Shown here: positions 10,404-20,545 of the stretch, one piece after another
Position numbering within the stretch: position 1 is the first letter of the stretch
Layout of the letters: each line of letters starts with the position of its first letter
Origin: Carya illinoinensis
Taxonomy: Eukaryota > Streptophyta > Magnoliopsida > Fagales > Juglandaceae
Length of the DNA: 64,000 bases
Direction of reading: 5' to 3'
NCBI RefSeq assembly: GCF_018687715.1
Contig: NC_056764.1
Location: 15,501,501-15,565,500 of the forward strand
Translations under genes and position numbers: made by a program
The notes under the pieces: model-generated
What the model was told of the DNA's origin: nothing
What the model saw: only the letters and a program-made list of their open reading frames with translations
Database searches by the model: none

Positions 10404-11193
10404 CGTATGCGTTGTACAAAAAGAATGTTAGTGGTAAAAACCTCACGCACTCTTTTACATGTTTACACTCGAATAATGGCACTCCACTCATGTGTCACTC
10501 TTAATTGGATTTTTCACGATAATGATCTCACATTCTCTTGCCTCTTACCTCAAGAGTTTTTCTACTCAAGTTCTTTAAGAACTAATTGAACTCAATCAAG
10601 ATAATACAACCTTATTTTATTCCAACTAGTAATTAGGTCCAAGAAACAAGAACAGAGAAAAACAAAAGGAATAAAATGACATGAGACTCAAGGAATTGAT
10701 ACAAGGGAAAGACCAATTACAAAATAAAATACCAACTATAATGATATATTCAGCCCACTTTGATGATAAAGCACAATCAATTTTTTTTTTTTGAATTTTT
10801 CTTTTCCTTTCTTTTCTTTTCTCTTCTTTTTTTTTTTTCTCACTAATTCAATCTCAAACAATTCATTCAATTGTGAAAATCAAACAATCGAATTCAAATA
10901 CATAAATTGTGAAAATCAATAGATTCAATTGTGAAACTCAACAAATCTAAAATGGCACTCCAATAAAACAAGAACCCTAAGATAGAGCAATTTCGGCAGC
11001 TTTAATCAAAGAACAAGGCAACCCTAATCAAAGAATAATGCAACTCTAATAAAAGAAATTTGGAAACCCTAGCAAAGGAATTCGGCAGCCTTTTATTTTT
11101 TTAAATTTTTTGCAACCCTAGAACAATGAAGCCCTACAATTAAATTTAAAGATGCAAGAATTAAAAGATAGAATTAGACCTGATTGAAAATTT

Positions 11194-11206
11194 GGTTTTG
11201 ATATCA
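11194..11206 (-). other. Decayed tRNA-Met-type primer-binding site
   Basis: On the minus strand TGATATCAAAACC, two bases inside the 5' LTR. The consensus plant initiator-Met site is TGGTATCAGAGCC; the three differences are all G-to-A on this strand, as expected from methylated-cytosine decay on the other strand. Confidence 0.7.
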
Positions 11207-11208
11207 AA

Positions 11209-12046
11209 TGAAGTGAACCTGTGGAATGGAATCTCTTAAACCCACAATCAATTTGAAAACTCACCCAAGAAAGTGAAAATCAAGTCAATGGATGGAAGAA
11301 TCTAGACCCATTGAGGAACTTGTTTCAAGAACCTAGATTATTTAAAGTCTAGACCCGTTGAAGAACCTATTTCAACAACCAAGATTACAAAGGAGGAACG
11401 CCACAAAAGTTGTGATTTACCCTTGATAAATTCAAACGTTCAATGAAAAATAAGAGGAGATAAACTCAACTCACAATGAATAAAATTCATCAACTTTCAT
11501 AAACTTTGATAAACTCAGAAAATGAGGCTACAAGAAGTATTTAAACCAAACCCTCAATAATCCTACCTGAAAATTAAGTCCCCATCCTCCAAAAATACCC
11601 CTTAGTGAACAGTGCCACGCTACAGTTCTGTAAATAGTGCCGCACTACAGTAACTCGGCGATAGTAACCCTCTTGAAACCCTAGTCCAATAAAATAAAAT
11701 ATTTGTAGGCAAGCATTTTCAAGCCCAATTTTTCTAGACTAATTCCCATAAATAATAAAATAAGCCATTTTAATGAAATAAACAAGTCCAAGGCCTTCAA
11801 TCACATAAACATAATAATAGGTTATAATTTATGTTGCACTTTTCCATTGCTTGTATCACTTGGACGAGAATTGGATCTCCTTCTCTCAAGCCCATCTTGA
11901 ATATTGGGCTCTTGCTAGACTCATATGAAGTGGATTACACCAATCTTTGCATTGCTACCTTGCTCTTCTTAGCTCTCGATCTTGTGATTGCCCCATTTGG
12001 AAGTTACAAGGGATCTTTAAGACTCGGTCCACCTTGGAGCCCATTA
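11209..12046 (-). mobile_element. Right (5') LTR of the nested chromovirus-type element
   Basis: Full-length partner of 7672-8489 (838 bp). The two share near-identical blocks such as CCACAATCAATTTGAAAACTC and ATCTTTAAGACTC. It has an extra short duplication near 11630-11660 (GTGCC...CTACAGT repeated). The termini are TGAAGTGAACC and GGAGCCCATTA, the last two bases mutated from the expected CA-type end. The many differences between the two LTRs point to an old insertion. Confidence 0.82.
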
Positions 12047-12660
12047 CCACTCCTGCATATCTCCCGACAATCATGTGGATCTCCTGATTAGGCTTTTCCA
12101 TCCTTGAAGGACTCCTCTAGCGTGCACTCCCTGCTAGGGGCCTAGTCACCCCCCTTTACGCTAGTCCTCTCAGTCCTCTAACCAACGCCTCTGGCCCTGT
12201 TAGTCTTCCTCCCTTCTTCTTTTAGGTCATAGCAATTTTTGGTGCTATAGCAGTTGGTCATGTGGTACTAGTAGTACTAGCGGCCCTTTCTGCCTTGACC
12301 CGTCTCCCTTCTTGGGCTCTGTTCATGATCTCCTTTCATTGCCAAGCTCGTGTGGTTGTGGAGCCCACCGCATGGCTAGGTAAAGGCTTCTCCCTTTTTC
12401 TTTACGTCTAGTGCTCCCCCTTTTCCCACTTCAAGATCGTGGCCTCCTCTTTTTCCAGCCGCCTTCCCATCCACTTGCTCCAACTTGGCCGTCGTGGGGC
12501 CGTCAGGGCCTCAAGGGTGTCTTTAGCAGTAATAAATACATCTGCCCAATCCATAAACTCCCTGAGTGTGGTGGAAGTTCTCTACTTTATTTCCACCATG
12601 AACAGGTTCCGGGGCTAGATCCCTCCCAGAAGGGCTGCCAAGGTGATCTTCTCATCTTGG
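12047..12660 (-). pseudogene. Tat element A gag, middle to C-terminal part
   Basis: Minus-strand gag of the host Tat-type element. HHQDEKITLAALLGG (at the 12660 end) is followed by FMVEI, TLREFMDWADVFITAKDTLEAL and a basic stretch, matching the capsid C-terminus of this lineage. Stop codons interrupt it. It is separated from the N-terminal gag (15723 onward) by the insertion 12661-15717 and from the protease (7671 downward) by the nested chromovirus-type element. Confidence 0.72.
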
Positions 12661-15600
12661 TGATGTGGGAATTTAGTTCATACATTTTTTGAGTCCTAAT
12701 TGTTTTGATTCAATGTTTTGTATATTTCTTATCTCATTTGCCTAGAATTTTAGGTCTATTCTACATTTATTTAATTCTTAAAAATTCTTGATACTTTGTA
12801 GGTGTTTAATTATTGAATTAGGTTGAAATTCTTGGAGCTGATTCGAGTTCAAGGTCAGCCTTCCCCTTGGTTCAACTGGATTTGGCACAACATTATCCCT
12901 AAGAAGATTTCAGTTTGTATGTGGAGAGCTCATTTCAATTGTTTGTTAGTGGATGTTAAAGTGCAAACTCAGGGCGTTACATTAACTTCTAGGTGTGATT
13001 GCTATGTTGCTTCACATGAGGAAACATTGGATCATATCTTTGCTTCAGGTGAGATTGCTACTAAGGAGTGGAGGTTTGCTTCAGTGGCGCTTGGTGTTTC
13101 ATGTATGCATGCTCTAACGTGGTGGAACCATGTCTCTCTTTGCTTAGCTTGTGCGAAGAAGTCTTCCAAAAGAGGAATTCTGATTGGTATCCTTCCTAGT
13201 ATTCATACTTGGAGGCTATGGCAAAGGAGATGTAAGGCAAGGATGGAAGGTGTTTTTGAGTCTGCAGAGAGTGTTTTGTTCATTTTTGGTTAGGAAGGTT
13301 GGTGAACGGGATGCCTGATAAAAAGGCATTGACGTCCTTTGATGCCAAGGTTCTTCATGAGTTGGACATCAATTTTTCATCTGGTTGAGTTGATAGAGTT
13401 ATTCAAGTAGCTTGGTCTAAGCCTAGAATTGGATGGTGGAAACTTAATGTTGATGGAAGTTGTAAGGGAAACTTGGGTACTTGTGGGGGTGGTGGTGTCA
13501 TTCGGAACCATGGTGGGGATGTTAAGGATGTTTTTTTGGATCATTTTTTGGGAAGGCACTAATAATAAGGCCGAGCTAAGGACGCTACTTCAAGGGGTCC
13601 ATTTGTGTAAGGAGTTGGGCTGCCATTCAGTGATAATAGAATGCGACTTGAAAGAGGTGGTCGACTAGTTGCTTGGCAAGAGATGCAATATTTGGTATCT
13701 ATGGGATTTATGGGAGGAGCTTATTGTAGTTTTGGAGGGATGTGTTGTGAAGTAGTGCATCAATTTCAAGAAGGAAATAGAGCAACAGACTTGCTTACAC
13801 GTTGGGGTGAATTTGGTTTGGTTTGCAAGTGGGGCTCCGATGAGAGACTACCATGTTCTTTGTAAGGAATATTGAGTATGGATAAGTTGGGTCTACCCAG
13901 CTTTCGAAAATCATTGTGACTATGTATAGGTTTCAATGTGTTTTAGCCTTGCACCTCTGTTTTCCATTTTATGGTCTTTAGGCGTTGTTGTTGTTTTCGT
14001 ATGGGGATGTTCTATTTGTTGGTTTTTTGTTTCATGGGTATTCCTCCACCTTAGTGAGGATTGATTAATAAAGAATTAGAGGTGCTGTCCTTTTTTTTTA
14101 TTAAAAAAGAAAAAGAGCAGAAATCGGGCTAGTCATAGAGAGCAAATATATCCTAGTTGATCTGGACTACTCAAATCAGAATAATGTTCAGTTTTTTCAG
14201 TTCTAACTAGAGATAAATACCTCAGTTTCAGGTTTTGTTTAGCTTGTTGGAAAGCTAAGACATAGACCTAATACTTTTATGAAGAGCCCAAAACCTAGTT
14301 CTACCGTTTTGAAGTTCAAAACTTTGTAGAAATTGAGAAGTTAGAATCTGTTCGAAAGTTTACTGTAGCCCATAGCCTGTTTCAGTTTTCAACCTATATC
14401 TGAAGTTCTAGAAGTCATAATAAATCATGCCTAGGTGTGTTGGAAATCTGGGAACAAGTTCTAAAACTTTTATGAAGGGCATAACTCCAAACTGTGACGT
14501 TTTGATGCTCTAAATCTAGATTGAAGTTGGTTAGTTAAGAATTCTGAATTTTCAGCATTAGATATGGGGGAAATTTATTTTGAATTTTGAAAAGAGGAAT
14601 TGAGGTCTTAGCCATTGGTATACATCTAAAATAAAAAATCAAAATTTTTTTGAAAGGATATACAAGAGTGTGGATCCCAGCCAAGATTTGCACGATCAAA
14701 TTCTTAAGATCAGAAAAAGCTTAAATGGAAGGCGAAGCCATGTAGCAGCTGTTTTTCCCTTAACAAACGAAAAGAAAATTTCTAGAAGTTAGGCCTAGTT
14801 AGCTACTTTGCAGTAGGGCTCAGAAATAATTGCTCCTAATATCCCTGCACCTAGGTAGCCAGAATTAAAAAGCATGCCTTTAGAAGCAATTATCAGTTGA
14901 ATTCACAAATATGAAGAGGAGAATGAAACCTATTGCCAAAGTCTCAATGAGAGAGATCTTCAACAATCTTGAATGCTTCATCAATCTATTCCAAGTAAAA
15001 AAGCTTTATTTCTCTTCTCTTTAATTCTCTTTTGATGTATTTCAATAAGAATATGGTTGATTTTAGATTTGTTATGAACAAATTTTATTATTCTAGTGCT
15101 AGGATGTAGTCATTGAATCTTTTATATGATTTGAATATGGTATGGTTGTATTGAATATCTTTGTTAATTGCAATTGGATGATTTCAGTTTTCATTCTTTC
15201 AATTCATTGGCCATGAATTGCATGTTTAAAATGTTGAATGAATTAATGAAAGCTGAAGTTTTATATTCGTTTGTGAATTCATCAAACCTTGGTAGTGTAG
15301 TTTAGAATAAATACACACATTTGTGACCTACATTCAAGAATTTCATATAGCATAATGAGGTTAGCATAATTTATGTGATCGCGACAATAGATATAGGATT
15401 AATATAGATATAAGTGTTATACTTTGAAAGAGGATATCACATAAAAAAGGAAGTTCGGTCATTGTAATTAGCAAAACATTAATGCAAGCAACCAGGTTTA
15501 AACTCATTGATGAAATTCAAGCTTTAGAAACCTTTCATATTTCATTTTTTTTTAGATAAAGAATTTACAGTTAGTCACAACAATTTGGGATAATCTAAAT

Positions 15601-15717
15601 AATATAGGAAATTTTAACAATTGGTACTTGAATCTCCTCCTTGTGGAAACAATACTCGTTGTGCCCTGTTCTATTTGTCACGACCCATGTACTTGTGGTA
15701 GAGTCTAGGGACCATCA
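12661..15717. mobile_element. LTR-like insertion in gag of Tat A, carrying a LINE fragment
   Basis: The insertion starts TGATGTGGG and ends GGGACCATCA, with five-base inverted ends TGATG...CATCA, flanked by CTTGG (12656-12660) and CCTGG (15718-15722), a target duplication with one change. Deleting it restores the gag motif DDQDEK across the junction, which strongly supports these borders. No gag, pol or primer-binding site is seen, so a solo LTR is the simplest reading. A LINE 3' fragment (about 12823-14105) is nested inside. The rest (14113-15717) is noncoding; its 3' part (CTCCTTGTGGAAACAATACTCG, then ACTTGTGGTAGAGTCTAG) resembles the LTR 3' end at 4215-4270. Confidence 0.7.
12823..14105 (+). 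pseudogene. 5'-truncated LINE (L1 type): zf-RVT and RNase H tail
   Basis: A zf-RVT domain at 12830-13290 (FNWIWHNIIPKKISVCMWRAHFNCL, then CDCY...ETLDHIFASGE) is followed by an RNase H domain at about 13400-13860. The latter has GWWKLNVDGSCKGN with the first catalytic Asp, GGGGVIRNHGG, NKAELRTLLQGV with the catalytic Glu, and IIECDLKEVV, in three frames because of indels. A 3'UTR with AATAAAG and an A/T-rich tail ends near 14105. Plant L1-type LINEs end in just this order, and 5' truncation is their usual fate on insertion. A target duplication could not be identified. Confidence 0.75.
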
Positions 15718-15722
15718 CCTGG

Positions 15723-16433
15723 TCGTCTGTGATCATGCATTCCTGATTGAAGTAGGCGAGGTACGACTTCAAGTTCTTGCCATCCCATTGCTTTACGGTT
15801 AGGAGATATGCAATTAGTCGTCTCCTCGTCCAACTTGCCATGAACTACATCATGAAAAGGTGAGCTAGCTTATCAAAGCTCCCTATGGTCTCAAGCTAAG
15901 CTCACTTCCGAGTCAAATGGAAGGCTCCCTTCCTAGTCAAAGGGAAGGCTCAGCAAGCAATCTCTCATGGGAAGCCGTGCAAGGTCATGTGGGCCTTGAA
16001 CATTTCTAGGTGCTCTAGCAAATCCTTGGACCCTTTGTACACTTCCATCTATGGAACTTTGAACTTGGGGAGAAGTGGCACTGCCATGGCTCCCACACTA
16101 TATGATAGATCAGTACTGATGAGCAGTTGGTCCACGATGGATGGTGTGAGGCACATCCTGCATCTCCCAACATTGGCCGCAGCACCTGTTGGGACACGCC
16201 ATGAGTCAACATGCTCGTTATTGCTAGGTTTGCCTCCTTCAACCAGGTTTGCGTTGGTCCTCCTCAATGCAACATTCTCCTATCGAAGCATTCCCAATTC
16301 CTTCATGAGCTTCTTTATCATCTCCTCCATCTCTATGAGTCTCACCTCCATTGTTTCATTCTGGTCCTCCCCTCTCCTCGTGGTTTGGGATCGTGTTGCT
16401 GCCACCATGCAAAGTACAAGCTTCTATGAAAAA
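15723..16433 (-). pseudogene. Tat element A gag, N-terminal part
   Basis: Minus-strand gag with the motif PLLPKFKVPQME.YKGSKDLLEHLE (near 16000-16080), then MTLHGFP, AFPLTRKGA, LLTVKQWDGKNLKSYLAYFNQECMITDDQ (to 15723). These are landmark capsid residues of the Tat/Retand group. In-frame stops and a short duplication (CTTCC(G/T)AGTCAAA, 15907-15945) interrupt it. The 5' leader between gag and the primer-binding site holds a moderately open plus-strand frame, which is only a shadow. Confidence 0.74.
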
Positions 16434-16452
16434 GATCCCACAGATGGCGCCA
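16434..16452 (-). other. Primer-binding site of Tat element A
   Basis: Minus strand TGGCGCCATCTGTGGGATC, four bases from the end of the 5' LTR. The TGGCGCC start is characteristic of Tat and Athila-type Ty3/gypsy elements and pairs with a tRNA 3' end; which tRNA was not determined. Confidence 0.75.
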
Positions 16453-16456
16453 CTAT

Positions 16457-17105
16457 TGTTGTCGTGTTTCATGACTTGGGTGATTCCACGAAGGCCCAAC
16501 ACAACAGCTTGCCACTAAGAAGGAGAATGGACTCCAATGTGATTTGGGGTCCCTTCGATACCAAAGTCAATGAGAATGTCTGAGTGAAAAAGAAGAGTTT
16601 AGAGAGCTTTCGACTGGGTGGAATTGCTCTGTTTATACCTGGCTTGGACTTGACAGCTGAGGGAGATCGTACATAGGTCAGACCTACCACCACCCCCTTG
16701 TATGTCAAGGTGTCAGGCTGTGGTCATACCAACCTACGACACCTCAGATCGTGAGCCATTGTGTGTCCAAGCTCTCTGACACGCATTAAATTCAGCATGT
16801 CTTCTGGCTAGTGCACCCACGATAGGGCACGCCCAGCTGCTTGCACTCTGCGATAATTCTCTGTTAAGTACTCTCTCATAGGGCTCAGATGTCCATTGAG
16901 GTCCCAAGCGTCCGTGGACCGTGGTGGGTTCTTTAATCTGGCCAGGCCTTGCGCAAGGGCCCCTATAAAGGAGAAGGCAAATCGTGGGCTCGGTACATGA
17001 CCTTTGTTCAGATTCCTAGCCTACTTAGATTCATGCCCAATGGGCCTAGGGTTTTCTTGCTTTGAATGGTCTAATCCTATTGGGTCGAGCCCCTACCCCC
17101 TCACA
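16457..17105 (-). mobile_element. 5' LTR of Tat element A
   Basis: About 649 bp bounded by TGTTGTCGTG (inner edge beside the primer-binding site) and CCCCTCACA (outer edge); read on the minus strand it starts TGTGAGGGGG and ends GACAACA. A TATA box in minus orientation (TATAAAC, 16631-16637) fits an LTR promoter transcribing leftward. The outer edge could be two bases further right because CA is repeated. The 3' LTR of this element is not in the window; it should lie left of the hAT insertion. Confidence 0.68.
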
Positions 17106-17625
17106 CAATCAATTCAATTTTGATGGTAGCTACTTGAGATACTAGATGACACCAAAATCCCAACATTAACATAACTTGAAATTTGAGTATTTTCATTACT
17201 AAGAGGTTCATAATCTTATTATTTGAAATTCTATCACCTCCTGGGTGATCTCAAGAATTAGACAACTTATGAGATATGCTGCTGCAAATATGTCATTTCT
17301 CATTAACAATTAGCATCATTTAATATTAGGAGAATGATAAGATAAAATGAGAAAATAGTTTCAAACGAAAATTATCATTTTCTCATTTTTCTTTACTACT
17401 ATCATAAACCTAGAAGCCAATCAGCATTTTGTATAGATTTCTAAACTAACAAATAGATGCTCATTTAGGACTTTGGGAGCCTTTTTGGCTATAGTAGTTT
17501 AGTGTTGATAAATACTCTTACTACTTCTTAATTGCAGAATTTATAGGCATGCTACATTTAGGGTTTCATCAATCCAAGAAAAATTCACAAATCCATGAGA
17601 GTTAGAGATACACTGTGTGTGTGTG
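17106..17625. other. Intervening DNA, nothing recognised
   Basis: AT-rich noncoding sequence without coding motifs, terminal repeats or RNA genes that I can recognise. Confidence 0.4.
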
Positions 17626-17775
17626 TGAGAGAGTGAGAGAGAGAGAGAGAGAGAAGTACTTACCTATGGCACAACTAGACGTGGTGTAGCAAGCTTCATT
17701 AGTAACAGTGATAGTACTGGAGAGGAGACAAATAGAGGGTTATATAGAGACAAAGAGACAAAAAGGGAAAGAGCC

Positions 17776-17813
<38 letters not shown>

Positions 17814-18056
17814 GTAGAAGCACATACCAGTGGCATAGTGCCCAACAACAACCTAGTGGCAATGGGTGAGTTGACAGGGAGAGGAGAGGCAAATGGACTG
17901 AAATACTTACCGATGGTGAGCGACGATAGAAATCGGGGTAGACAACATGGTCATGGTAGACAACCTAGTAAACGTAGCCATTATGACGAAGTGGCCCAAC
18001 AAGAGAGAGAGAGAGAGAGAGAGAGAAGAAGAAGAAGAAGAAGAAGAAGAAGAAGA
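17626..18056. repeat. Cluster of GA and GAA microsatellites
   Basis: (GT)n/(GA)n at about 17613-17655, (GA)n at 17780-17809 and 18003-18024, followed by (GAA)n to 18056. Between them the motif TACTTACC(T/G)ATGG and relatives recurs three times (17657, 17825, 17906), suggesting an older tandem unit. The Arg-rich open frame across the GAA tract is a product of the repeat. Confidence 0.75.
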
Positions 18057-18099
18057 AGGGAAATTAGGAATTTGTCTTAAAAAAAATTAGTTTTGAGTC

Positions 18100-18892
18100 T
18101 TGGGTTTGTGAGGGTTGGGCTAGGCTTGCTTAGATTTGGGCCTTGCATTGGAAATACTTATATTTCATTGCAATTAACAACTTGTTATTTGCAAGGATTT
18201 AATTTTTGTTGGAAAAACTTGTTATTCACAACAAGTTTTAATCTGTTGAGAATGTGTATTCTTATTTGTAATGGTCTTTTTCTTTGGAAATATATGAAAT
18301 ATGGTTAATACTAATAAAATTTGCTATTGCAAATACTCATTATTAGTTGTGTAAAAGTTTTGTTGCAAATTCTGATTATTAATAGCAAAATTTCATCATT
18401 GCAAAAGTATACACTTATTCATTGATGATTTGCAATAACAAGATTCATTGGAAATATTCATATTTCATTGCAAGTACACACTTATTTGCAAGGATTTAAT
18501 TCCCTTTGAAAAAACTTGTTATTCGCAACAAGTTTTGGTTCGTTGGGAAATTATTCTTATTTGCAATGTCCATCTTCATTGGAATTATAAAAAAAATATC
18601 ATTGGGAAATCTATGTATTCTTACTTTCAACCAAATTACGGTCATTGAGGATGTATTCTTATTTGCAACGGCCATCTTTATTGGAACTGTTAAAAATATA
18701 ATTGGAAAACCTTTTTTACTATTGTTTAGTCCACTATTTATGGAATGCCAACTAGGACTTGTCATTGCAAATGCAACTATTTCATACGAGATATTGTTAG
18801 CATTTAGTCAAATGATATATCATTAGCAACAAGAATAATGTTCGTTGAAAATTTTTCAATCTTCATTGCAAAAGCTATACTCTGTTGTAGTG
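18100..18892 (-). mobile_element. CACTA (En/Spm) element end with subterminal repeats
   Basis: The right border reads CTCTGTTGTAGTG at 18880-18892, i.e. CACTACAACAGAG on the minus strand, a classic CACTA terminal inverted repeat. CCA (18893-18895) would be the 3-bp target duplication. The 790 bp inside are rich in short subterminal motifs (TTGCAA, ATTGGAAAT, TTGTTATT(T/C)GCAA) and contain an imperfect duplication with an offset of exactly 300 bp (18146 and 18446). No transposase and no matching left end were found, so this is an orphan end or a deletion derivative. Confidence 0.68.
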
Positions 18893-19439
18893 CCAAATGC
18901 CAATGTGTTCTTGTTGATGAATTCATGAGATATTGTTGCCATATGATATGAGCTATTATTGTTATTTTCGTTGGCAAAATAAATTTGTTCAAACAATCAA
19001 GTCCTTTTTTGGTTTGAAGGGAACTTGTCATCATTGATTTATGAAAGAAACTTACATCTATGATCAAATACATTCAGGGATGTCCCCATATCAAACATGA
19101 TATCATAAATTAAAATAACGCATTTGGAGCTCCACCAGTACATTATATCCTTTGACAGACATGCCATGTTCTATGAATGTATTGTCATTTCTTTTAGCTT
19201 ATATTATTGTCATTTCATGGGTGTTGTGATTGGTGCTTATATTATACATAGCTTATGGTTTATGTGGTTTTTTAATCTTATCTTAATGCTCCCCAAATCA
19301 AAATTAGTGTCGTTGTCTCTATTTTGTCGTTGCTAATCACATGTGGAATATCATTTTTTGTCTTCTTTTTCAACCTAACAAGTTACTCATAAATACCTAT
19401 TTCTTGTGAGTTCTCATTTTAGGCTTTAGGCAAGATTAA
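18893..19439. other. Intervening DNA, nothing recognised
   Basis: No gene, terminal repeat or coding motif is recognisable. Short open frames here lack family motifs. Confidence 0.4.
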
Positions 19440-20545
19440 TAGGGACGCGTGGCAAGGCAATATTTCTTTGCTAGGGTTGGCTTGATGCGATTGTTGGTAT
19501 GGTTGTCGTCAGGGGTTATCCTGGCCCCTTGGCATCGACAATAAGAGATCGGTTGTTCAAGGAATTGTAGTCTCAATCCCCTCAAACTATTCCTAAGGTG
19601 GTTGTCCCATTTAGGCAGCCAAAAATTTTAGATGGAGAGGTTTTTGTTCAGTTTTCTAAGTAAGAAGTGGAGTGGTCTGCGGAGCCATTTTGATTTGCAA
19701 TGGTGTTGAAACTCTTGTAGCAAAGGCCTTCTCTGGATTGGATCAGAAGCTTTATCCATGGGGGATGGGGTTTAGGTTCTCAGCATGTGGTTTTGGAGAT
19801 GTTAAGGCCTCTGAATGTTTTCGTTTGTTGCTCGAATGAGGAGGATTTCATTAATGCTATAACTAGAGAGAGTTGTGATGTGGATGGAGTGATTTACATA
19901 ATTTTTCCATGGTCTATTGAATTTACTTAAACATCTGAACTAATCATGGCCCCAGTTTGGATCACTCTTCCTGGTCTTCCACCAAACTATTATCACGAAG
20001 CATTTCTGAAAAGTATTACAACCCTTATTGAAACTAATTTGAAAAGGAACAATATCACGAGATGTGCGACACGAATAGACAGTGCTTGAGTATGTGTTTT
20101 GATGAATATTTCTATTGATTCAATTCAATATTTTCGGATTGGTACACCAAAAAATCCTAAGAGTATTTGTCAGGAGGTTGTTTATGAAACTTTGCCAGCC
20201 TTCTATAGTCATTGCAAAGTACAAGGAAACAATGAAGATAGATGTAAATAATATGTGGAAAAGGTTAGAAAACAGAAGAAGAAAGGAAATCAGGGACGTT
20301 TCTGGGTTAAAAACAATTCAGAGGCTCAAGCGACTATATAAATCCTTCAAGACTAAGGGAGGAATTTCAGAGGAAATGCCTGTTAAAAAAATTTTAAAAC
20401 CTATTAGGCCTGTTCTGATGGTTGAGAATGCGTTTGTTCCACCTGAGGTTCAGGAAACTCAGCTTTTGCTTTCTATGAAGGATTTTGTGCAAAGGGAACC
20501 TAGTGATGTAAACAGCAGCACTGCTCCCCACCTGCACATGGATTG
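19440..20545 (+). pseudogene. LINE ORF1-like protein (DUF4283) remnant
   Basis: Plus-strand remnant of the nucleic-acid-binding ORF1 protein of plant L1-type LINEs. Ordered motifs are LDGEVFVQFS (19630), FIHGGWGLGSQHVVLEMLRPLNVFVCCSNEEDFINA (19750-19860), then SELIMAPVWITLPGLPPNYYHEAFLKSI (19935-20015), TRCATRIDSA (20060-20090), FRIGTPKNP (20135) and EVVYETLPAFYSHCKVQGNNEDRCK (20175-20245), the last holding zinc-knuckle-like Cys and His residues. Stops and indels break it into at least three frames. ORF2 does not clearly follow. Confidence 0.72.

Noticed and set aside
12661..15717. Full LTR retrotransposon rather than solo LTR
   Set aside because: No internal repeat of the ends, no primer-binding site and no gag/pol apart from the nested LINE tail.
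17838..18080. Arg-rich open frame
   Set aside because: Produced by translation of the GA/GAA microsatellite.
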